Positions 1 through 5,386 of a stretch of 5,386 nucleotides of DNA are shown one piece after another. A program made the translations under genes and the position numbers. How positions within the stretch are numbered: position 1 is the first letter of the stretch; each line of letters begins with the position of its first letter. Source of the DNA: an uncultured Verrucomicrobiota bacterium (GTDB lineage: Bacteria > Verrucomicrobiota > Verrucomicrobiia > Chthoniobacterales > SZAS-18); NCBI GenBank assembly GCA_937873255.1, contig CALMVM010000590.1:1-5386 (forward strand). The letters are read 5' to 3'. The notes under the pieces are model-generated. The model did not search any database, was not told where the DNA came from, and saw only the letters and a program-made list of their open reading frames with translations.

Positions 1-57
1 AAAGCCGGCGCCTCGACGCCGTAGCCGGCCCCTTCCCCGCGTCCCAGCCCGGCAAAC
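1..57 (+). other. Probable upstream part of vccA in another frame
   Basis: In frame 3 this stretch reads LDAVAGPFPASQPG, with nearly every third codon base G or C, as in the rest of vccA. Frame 1, used by the gene downstream, has a TAG at 22-24. Dropping one base of the AAA at 54-56 would join the two frames as ASQPG followed by NIYIPLSAANA. A similar ASQPG-type segment is what I remember from the N-terminal third of cassette A proteins. This suggests a one-base insertion, either a real mutation that breaks the gene or a sequencing or assembly error. The alternative, that the gene simply starts at 88, leaves a protein without an export signal and with no ribosome binding site. Confidence 0.45.
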
Positions 58-87
58 ATTTACATCCCCCTTTCCGCCGCCAACGCC

Positions 88-3000
88 GTGCCGGTGCGCT
101 TCCCGACGCCCGCGCCGAATTCCGTTCCCGCCGACCCGATTCCCAACCTCGTGCGCGAGAGCGTGCACGGCGACACGCTCAACAACGTGCTGCCCTCGCC
201 GGCGGTGCCGAGTTACGCGTCCAACCTCAATTCCGCCAGCGCCGCCGCCCTGGACGGCCGCGCGGTGACCGCCGCGCGTTGGAACAGCCATTTCCTCATC
301 CCCAGCCAGTCCACCGCCACGACGGCCGACAGCACGCCGGACTCGGCGGTAAAATTCACCGCGCCCGACTGGGTGCTCGTCACCCGCAACGGTCCCGCCG
401 TGCTCGACAACAGCGCGGTGAGCGGCACCGGCGCGCTCAGCGACGCGACGCCGACCAACGGCAACTTCGTGATCGGCCGCTACGCCTACGCGGTGTATGA
501 CGAAGGCGGGTTGCTGGACATGAACGTGGCCGGCCACCCGACGCCCGCCGCGACGGCGGCGCAGAGCGGCTTCACGCCGACGCAACTCAGCCGCAAGGGC
601 TCGCTCGCGTTGGCGGACCTCACGCAACTGCCGGTCGTCAAAACCCCCAACCCCGCCTCGTCCGGCGATTACCTCGCACAGTCCGTGGTGGATTCCCTCG
701 TCGGTTGGCGCAACTACGCCTCGGCGGGGCTCTCCGGGGCGCCGTACCCGAATTTCACTTTCTCCTCCACGCAGGCTGCGAACTGGTTCACGAACTTCGC
801 CAGCAAAAACGTCAAGGGGTTCTTGACCGTGTTTGACAGCGGTCCCTCGTACACCGGCCCGACCGACCAAGCGTTCCTGAGCCGGCAGCAACTTTTGAAG
901 TTACGCGCGAGCATCGGCTTCAGCCCCAACGCGCTCCAGTATATGGGCACGTTCAGCCGTGGGTTGGAACAACCCTCGTACCGGCCCGCCCACCTGCGCT
1001 ATCCCGCCGACGCGCCCAGCGTCAACGCGGTCGCGTCCACGCAGCCGCCGGGGGCCTCCTCGGTCAGCACCTACGCGGGCAACAACGACGCCGCCGGCAC
1101 CTTGCCCGACGGCACGGCCGGGCAGGACGTTATCAATCCTTCCCTGCTCACCGTGCGCGTGCGGAATACGTTCACCCGCTACGATCCGCCCAGGACGCCC
1201 GCCGTCATCGGCGAACCGCTCGTCAAAAAGAAATTCCCGCTCAGCCGTCTGGCGGAGATCACCTACAACGCCATGGACGCGACCCCGAGCGTTGTGGACC
1301 CGGCCGCCTCCCATAACCACATCAAGGAGTGGTTCGGCCTGTCGCGGACCAGCGCCTCCGCGGCATGGACCTACGATCACGGCGGCACCGACGCCAACGG
1401 GCGAGCGGCGATCATGACCCTGGACAAGGTCGCCCAAGCCAACCGCGAGCCGGATTTTGCGGAACTGCTCAAGGCGGCGATCAACGCCGGTTCGCTGGCC
1501 AAGGGCGGACCCAACCTGCACAACGAAGAGGGCAATTACCAGTACACGGTGGACGTTTCGCTTGATTACCAGGTCCTCCAGATCATGGCAAACCTGATCG
1601 ACCAATCGGACACCGACAGCTACCCGACCGTGGTCCAGATCGCGGCCGGGAGCGTCATGCGCACTTTTCGCGGGACGGAAGACCTGCCGTACTTCTACCG
1701 TTACCATCCCTTCTCGGTGGTCACGGAGTTGCCTGACCCGCTCTTGAGCAAGAGCACCTCCGTATCTTTCAACACGCCGGGCGGCCCGCGCGTCCTGCAA
1801 TCCTGTGAACCCTTGCCGGCCACGGGACTGAACAAGGCGGGCAAGGTCGTGGCCCTTTACGTGCCAGAGGTGTGGAACCCTCACGATGCCGGCACGCGCA
1901 TCGCCGCCAGCGCGAACCGGCCCGCGCGCTTCCGCCTGAGCGTCATCACCGACGACCCCGCTCTACCCACACCGCAAACGACGGCGTGGGAGGCGGGGAT
2001 CAAATCGCAGATGTCGGCCGATTGGTACGATGACGTTCCGCCGAAGGCATCGATCCCGCAGGCCACCACCGCCCTGATCGATCCGGTCGTCGGTGCGACC
2101 GCTCCCGGAGCAACTGCCACCGCCTCGACGGCGCTCACGTTCGGCGACGACGGGGGCAAGCTTTTCCGCGAACCCACCCTCCTGTGGCATGCGGATGCCC
2201 CGGCGAACATCAACCTGGCCGCCGAGGTCGGTTCGCTGGCGGGGCCGTACACGGACATCAACAGCGGCGGCGTCTACTTCGGCGTGTGGATCGGGCAGAA
2301 TCCCGTTTCGTACACCGGCACCGTGGACCATGTCACCTACCCGGCGTCCCCTCAGGCTGACGACGACAAATATCTGTTCCAGGCCACCTCGATCCCACCG
2401 GTCTACAAGCAACCCATCGGTTCTTATAAGAATTACACCTTCCGCCTCCAGTACCAAGACCCCAACAACTCCGCTAACTGGATCACTTACGACGAAAAGT
2501 ACCCGGACATTCACGGCCTCTATCCCTCACAGATGGTCTTGAACAAGGCCGATTATCCCCGCAGCCAGTGGGCCGATCCGCTGCCGAACCGCACCAACCA
2601 GCTTTCCGACAGCGCCACTGGCTACGACCCCCGGACGGCGCGTTTCGGAGTGGGCACTTCCAGCGAGTTCAACGATGGCGTGATGGTGCTCGACCATACT
2701 GCTGCGGCGAACTACAACGCGGACAACGACGCGGGCAACCTGTCGATGACCTCCAGCAAGTTCACCGTCCTCGTGACCCAGCGCCCCTACGCCGACATCG
2801 GCAGCAAGGTGAAGTATTCCAACCCGGGCATGTCTTCGGACGAGAACGGCGGCAAGAATCTGCGAGAACGCTGGTTTTCGGGGCGTGGTTGGAACGCCAC
2901 GGCGAATGCGCCGGGTGCCGGGGGCTGGCCGCTTGAATACGACGGTGTCCTCTTCGGTCAGAACAATCCGGCGATCAAAATGCCGCAGCGCGATCCTCCC

Positions 3001-3972
3001 GGCACGTACAACGGCAGCAATTACTACGAGGATGCCGACGGGGTGGCGCGCCGCGCGATGGGCGCTTATGCCTATCTGGCTTCCAGCGGCATCCTGCCAA
3101 CGGTCGGCACCACCGCGAATCTCGAAGGCCTGCCCCACGCGACGGCCAACGCCTATCCCAATGACTCCGGTGTCGGCACGCCGACCGCTCAGAGCCTGAG
3201 CCGGCCGCTGATGCTCAACCGCCCCTTCCGTAGCGTCGGTGAGATGAGCAGCGCTTTCCGCGGCACGCCGTGGAAACAGCTCGATTTTTTTACGCCCGAG
3301 AGCGGCGACGCGGCCCTGCTCGACGTGTTCTGCGTCAACGAGACCCCCGCCGACGCCGTCGTCGCGGGCAAGGTCAACCTCAACACCCACCAGGGTCCGG
3401 TGCTCCAGGCCATCGTGGCGGGAACCGCCCGCGACGAACTCGCCAACGTGTCCGCTCCTCCGTCGTATGCCCTCACACAGTCCCTCACCAACGACGAGGC
3501 CGGCAAAGTCGCGGCCAAGCTCGTCGGCATCACCACTGACACCACGCACGCGTGGCGGGGCCCGTTGATCAACGTCGCTGACCTGGTCGGCCGCTTCGTC
3601 AACACCACGCCGGGCACCAACACGGGCGAAACCGATTTCTATACGTTCAACGAGACCGTCACCGGCAAGAACTACACCTACGCCGGGCTGAGTGCGGCGC
3701 TCGATGCGAGTGTCTACACCACGGCCTCCAACCAGACCGCGCGTATCCAGCGCATGCGCGAGTCCGCCATCCGCGCCCTGGCCGACAGCGGCCAGACCCG
3801 CGTCTGGAATCTCCTGATCGACGTGGTGGCCCAGAGCGGCCGATACGCCCCCAACGCCAGCCAGCTCGCGCAGTTCAGCGTGGACGGGGAGACCCGTTTT
3901 TGGGTCCACGTCGCCATTGACCGCGCCACGGGCGAGGTCATTGATCGGCAGATCGAAGTCGTTTCCGAATGA
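88..3972 (+). CDS. vccA: Verru_Chthon cassette protein A (N-terminus missing)
   Basis: This is a very large, presumably exported protein of the Verru_Chthon cassette, a verrucomicrobial gene set with type IV pilin-like members; its molecular role is unknown. Counting from the GTG at 88, family-type blocks appear in this order: APDWVLVTRNGP (92-103); RYAYAVYDEGGLLDMNVAG (131-149); DQSDTDSYPT (505-514); VPEVWNPHD (592-600); YDPRTARFG (846-854); RPLMLNRPFRSVGE, TPWKQLDFF and SGDAALLDVF (within 1039-1085); GKVNLNTHQGPVLQAIVAG (1094-1112); and a C-terminal block from WNLLIDVVAQSGRY to HVAIDRATGEVIDRQIEVV (1240-1294). An Ala/Thr-rich low-complexity stretch lies at 658-684. There are only two Cys (573, 1082). 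Position 88 is merely the first start codon after an in-frame TAG at 22-24. It has no ribosome binding site, signal peptide or membrane segment behind it, and plausible coding sequence precedes it, so the true start is outside the window. The frame is intact from 25 to the stop, which overlaps the next gene. The family call is from remembered motifs; the symbol follows the cassette's A-member naming. Confidence 0.85.
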   Translation: MPVRFPTPAPNSVPADPIPNLVRESVHGDTLNNVLPSPAVPSYASNLNSASAAALDGRAVTAARWNSHFLIPSQSTATTADSTPDSAVKFTAPDWVLVTRNGPAVLDNSAVSGTGALSDATPTNGNFVIGRYAYAVYDEGGLLDMNVAGHPTPAATAAQSGFTPTQLSRKGSLALADLTQLPVVKTPNPASSGDYLAQSVVDSLVGWRNYASAGLSGAPYPNFTFSSTQAANWFTNFASKNVKGFLTVFDSGPSYTGPTDQAFLSRQQLLKLRASIGFSPNALQYMGTFSRGLEQPSYRPAHLRYPADAPSVNAVASTQPPGASSVSTYAGNNDAAGTLPDGTAGQDVINPSLLTVRVRNTFTRYDPPRTPAVIGEPLVKKKFPLSRLAEITYNAMDATPSVVDPAASHNHIKEWFGLSRTSASAAWTYDHGGTDANGRAAIMTLDKVAQANREPDFAELLKAAINAGSLAKGGPNLHNEEGNYQYTVDVSLDYQVLQIMANLIDQSDTDSYPTVVQIAAGSVMRTFRGTEDLPYFYRYHPFSVVTELPDPLLSKSTSVSFNTPGGPRVLQSCEPLPATGLNKAGKVVALYVPEVWNPHDAGTRIAASANRPARFRLSVITDDPALPTPQTTAWEAGIKSQMSADWYDDVPPKASIPQATTALIDPVVGATAPGATATASTALTFGDDGGKLFREPTLLWHADAPANINLAAEVGSLAGPYTDINSGGVYFGVWIGQNPVSYTGTVDHVTYPASPQADDDKYLFQATSIPPVYKQPIGSYKNYTFRLQYQDPNNSANWITYDEKYPDIHGLYPSQMVLNKADYPRSQWADPLPNRTNQLSDSATGYDPRTARFGVGTSSEFNDGVMVLDHTAAANYNADNDAGNLSMTSSKFTVLVTQRPYADIGSKVKYSNPGMSSDENGGKNLRERWFSGRGWNATANAPGAGGWPLEYDGVLFGQNNPAIKMPQRDPPGTYNGSNYYEDADGVARRAMGAYAYLASSGILPTVGTTANLEGLPHATANAYPNDSGVGTPTAQSLSRPLMLNRPFRSVGEMSSAFRGTPWKQLDFFTPESGDAALLDVFCVNETPADAVVAGKVNLNTHQGPVLQAIVAGTARDELANVSAPPSYALTQSLTNDEAGKVAAKLVGITTDTTHAWRGPLINVADLVGRFVNTTPGTNTGETDFYTFNETVTGKNYTYAGLSAALDASVYTTASNQTARIQRMRESAIRALADSGQTRVWNLLIDVVAQSGRYAPNASQLAQFSVDGETRFWVHVAIDRATGEVIDRQIEVVSE
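3969..3972 (+). promoter_or_regulatory. ATGA stop-start overlap coupling vccA to the next gene
   Basis: The vccA stop codon TGA (3970-3972) overlaps the ATG (3969-3971) of the first exported-protein gene. Such overlaps usually let a terminating ribosome restart at once. That would tie the amount of the small secreted protein to that of the cassette protein and would offset the lack of a good ribosome binding site. The overlap is seen directly; the coupling is inferred. Confidence 0.7.
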
Positions 3973-4727
3973 AAATCCTCCTGTTCCTCCCCATCCTCTG
4001 CCTGTGTGCGGCCTTCGCGCGGGCACAATCTCCATCCCCCGCCGCAGCGAACCCTCCGGCGGGTCCACTGCTGCGCGCGGTGCCCGATTGTTCTCAATGG
4101 GAGATCACGTTCCGCTACCCGGACGACCGGCGGTCAAAGGAACGCGGCGCGCCCGTCCAGGCCGACGCCTCTCGCAACGCCCGCCCGCGCAAGACCGTGA
4201 CCACCAAGACCGGCAGGATCGTCCACGAGCAGCAAACCGATGTGATCGACCGCGTGACGGAATGGTGGTTCGACGGCCCGACACAGTATTATAAGACCGC
4301 TGGGGACGCCCTTTGGCTCCAGTTGCTGCCGGATGCGCACCAAAGCGTAGGGATGGCCACGACCTACCGCGCCTTGCCTCCGAGCGGGTATCACGATCTG
4401 GAATGGATCAACGAAACGACCTACGTGGGCACGATTCTCTACGGCCAAGGCAACTGCCTGGTCTTCGCCCCGAAAGGCGCGCGCAGCCTCGACCTGAGCG
4501 ACCCCGCGCAACGGCCGAAGCTGCTGGAGGCAGCGCATACGCTCGCCTACGTGGACGCGGACACGCGGCTGCCACTTGCGGTGAAGGCCGGCGGTGTGGT
4601 GCGGACCTTCGTTTTCGACGCGCCGCCGACGCAGGCGCAGCGGTTTCCCGCCGACCTCGCCGAACAGATCAAAAAGGCCGGCGAGGGCCGCGCCCGGCTC
4701 GAACTGCCTGCGGCTCGCCCCTACTGA
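3969..4727 (+). CDS. Exported protein of unknown function, first of two tandem paralogues
   Basis: I do not recognise a named family. The 252-residue product starts with a typical signal peptide: Lys2, a hydrophobic core through about residue 16, and an A-R-A cleavage site before Gln20. It should therefore be exported to the periplasm or beyond. A Pro/Ala-rich linker (21-31) precedes the GPLLR block (32-36). Further blocks are VTTKTGRIVHEQQTD (77-91), WFDGPTQY (100-107), TYVGT (151-155), CLVF (163-166) and VDADTRLP with AGGVVRTFVFD (195-217), then a charged helical tail. Each block has a counterpart in the next gene. The beta-rich look and the late sequence D-x-D-T-R-x-P ... F-x-F-D-x-P-P vaguely recall LolA-like periplasmic lipid-binding folds, which is only a weak guess. 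The ATG shares ATGA with the vccA stop, so translational coupling is likely. The only purine-rich stretch upstream is a weak GAAG at 3955-3958. No catalytic motif was seen. Confidence 0.85.
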   Translation: MKILLFLPILCLCAAFARAQSPSPAAANPPAGPLLRAVPDCSQWEITFRYPDDRRSKERGAPVQADASRNARPRKTVTTKTGRIVHEQQTDVIDRVTEWWFDGPTQYYKTAGDALWLQLLPDAHQSVGMATTYRALPPSGYHDLEWINETTYVGTILYGQGNCLVFAPKGARSLDLSDPAQRPKLLEAAHTLAYVDADTRLPLAVKAGGVVRTFVFDAPPTQAQRFPADLAEQIKKAGEGRARLELPAARPY

Positions 4728-4738
4728 AATTCGACCCG

Positions 4739-5386
4739 ATGCGCGCGCGCTCCTTTCTTTTCTTGCTGCCGCTGTGCTTGACCGTCACCCTGCGGGCCGC
4801 GCCGCCGGACGGTCCGCTGTTGCGTTCGCCGGGAGATTTTGCCCGGTGGCAGGTTGTTTCCGTCTATTCCGACAAGGCATCGTCGAGGGAACATTCCGGC
4901 CGCCGCGCGAAAGCGGCTCCCACGCCGCCCGAAAACCGTCTGCAAAAGCTGGTGACGACCAGGACGGGCCGGCTGATCCATGAGGAGCGCACGGACTTCG
5001 CCCAACGCACGACCGACGTGTGGTACGACGGCGGCACGCAGTACACGCGCCCTCCCGGGGCGATGGCCTGGTTCCGCGCCGACAGCACGACCGGCGATCC
5101 TTCCTACCGGCCCCCGTCGGATCTGGGATACCGTGGCATCGACCTCGTCAGACCGGAGAACTACGTTGGCACGCTCACCCACGACAAACGCCCGTGCTTG
5201 GTGTTCACCTCCGGCCCGGCACAAAAAATCGACTGGACCAAGCCCGCCGCAGCGCAGAAACAGATCAAGACCTTGAGCACCGTGGCCCTGGTGGACGCGG
5301 ACACCCGCCGTCCCGTCGAAATCCGCGCCGGTGGGGAAACGCGCACGTTCCAGTTCGACCCGCCCCCGACCCGCATGCAAACCCTC
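4739..5386 (+). CDS. Exported protein of unknown function, second paralogue (3' end cut off)
   Basis: An open frame runs from the ATG at 4739 to the last base of the window (216 codons, no stop). The N-terminus is a signal peptide: basic Arg2 and Arg4, a hydrophobic core at about 5-18, and likely cleavage after Ala20 or Ala21. The mature part repeats the architecture of the preceding gene: GPLLR (25-29), VTTRTGRLIHEERTD (72-86), WYDGGTQY (95-102), NYVGT (141-145), CLVF (153-156), and VDADTRRP with AGGETRTFQFD (185-207). In two ungapped blocks I count 10 of 15 and 18 of 27 identical residues against its neighbour, so the two arose by an old duplication. By comparison with the first copy about 25-35 residues are missing. 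The gene starts 11 bases after the previous stop, with no Shine-Dalgarno sequence in between, which fits one transcript. Function is unknown. Confidence 0.85.
   Translation, partial: MRARSFLFLLPLCLTVTLRAAPPDGPLLRSPGDFARWQVVSVYSDKASSREHSGRRAKAAPTPPENRLQKLVTTRTGRLIHEERTDFAQRTTDVWYDGGTQYTRPPGAMAWFRADSTTGDPSYRPPSDLGYRGIDLVRPENYVGTLTHDKRPCLVFTSGPAQKIDWTKPAAAQKQIKTLSTVALVDADTRRPVEIRAGGETRTFQFDPPPTRMQTL

Noticed and set aside
1..30. GC-rich imperfect dyad (GCCGGC ... GCCGGC) as a terminator or operator
   Set aside because: Short GC palindromes are expected by chance at this base composition, there is no T-run, and the stretch appears to be coding.
88..90. GTG at 88 as the genuine vccA start
   Set aside because: No ribosome binding site, no signal peptide or membrane segment after it, and plausible coding sequence continues upstream.
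901..1884. Antisense open frame of 327 codons on the - strand
   Set aside because: Fully inside vccA, Arg/Gly/Val-rich composition, no domain; a by-product of high GC at third codon positions.
2527..4068. Long antisense open frame of 513 codons on the - strand
   Set aside because: It lies opposite the strongly conserved 3' part of vccA and spills into the next gene. Its product is Gly/Arg/Val-rich with no recognisable motif, as expected for the mirror of a GC-rich coding frame.
4594..4983. + strand open frame spanning the junction of the two secreted-protein genes
   Set aside because: It overlaps the 3' end of one gene and the 5' end of the next in a different frame, and its product is Arg/Pro/Ala-rich without motifs.
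4721..5380. Antisense open frame of 219 codons on the - strand
   Set aside because: It covers the second secreted paralogue, whose signal peptide and block-by-block match to its neighbour show that the + strand is the coding one.

Overview
The window is a high-GC, densely coding, single-strand (+) piece of what looks like a Verrucomicrobiota genome, most plausibly Opitutales or a relative. The main reason is the first gene. Its product carries a series of motifs that I recognise from Verru_Chthon cassette protein A, a family essentially restricted to Verrucomicrobiota. The phylum call rests on that recognition. The finer placement is a guess from base composition.

Layout: (1) Positions 1-3972 are the bulk of a very large cassette protein A gene (vccA). 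Its 5' end lies left of the window, and a probable one-base frameshift near 54-57 separates the first few codons in the window from the 1290-residue remainder. (2) Positions 3969-4727 hold a complete 252-residue exported protein whose start overlaps the vccA stop (ATGA). (3) Positions 4739-5386 hold a second exported protein, a clear diverged paralogue of the first, cut off by the right edge after 216 codons. There is no gap over 11 bases between genes, no terminator and no visible promoter, so the three genes look like consecutive members of one transcript read left to right.

Working picture: the Verru_Chthon cassette is usually a set of genes (A, B, C, D). The smaller members B, C and D have type IV prepilin-like N-termini, and A is the large member. 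They are thought to form an envelope or pseudopilin-like apparatus, but no function has been demonstrated that I know of. The B/C/D genes are not in this window and would be expected just to the left. The translationally coupled pair of secreted paralogues after vccA is the least explained part. They may be accessory periplasmic or surface partners of the cassette, or a lineage-specific tandem duplication that happens to sit there. No RNA genes, mobile elements, CRISPR arrays or attachment sites were seen.
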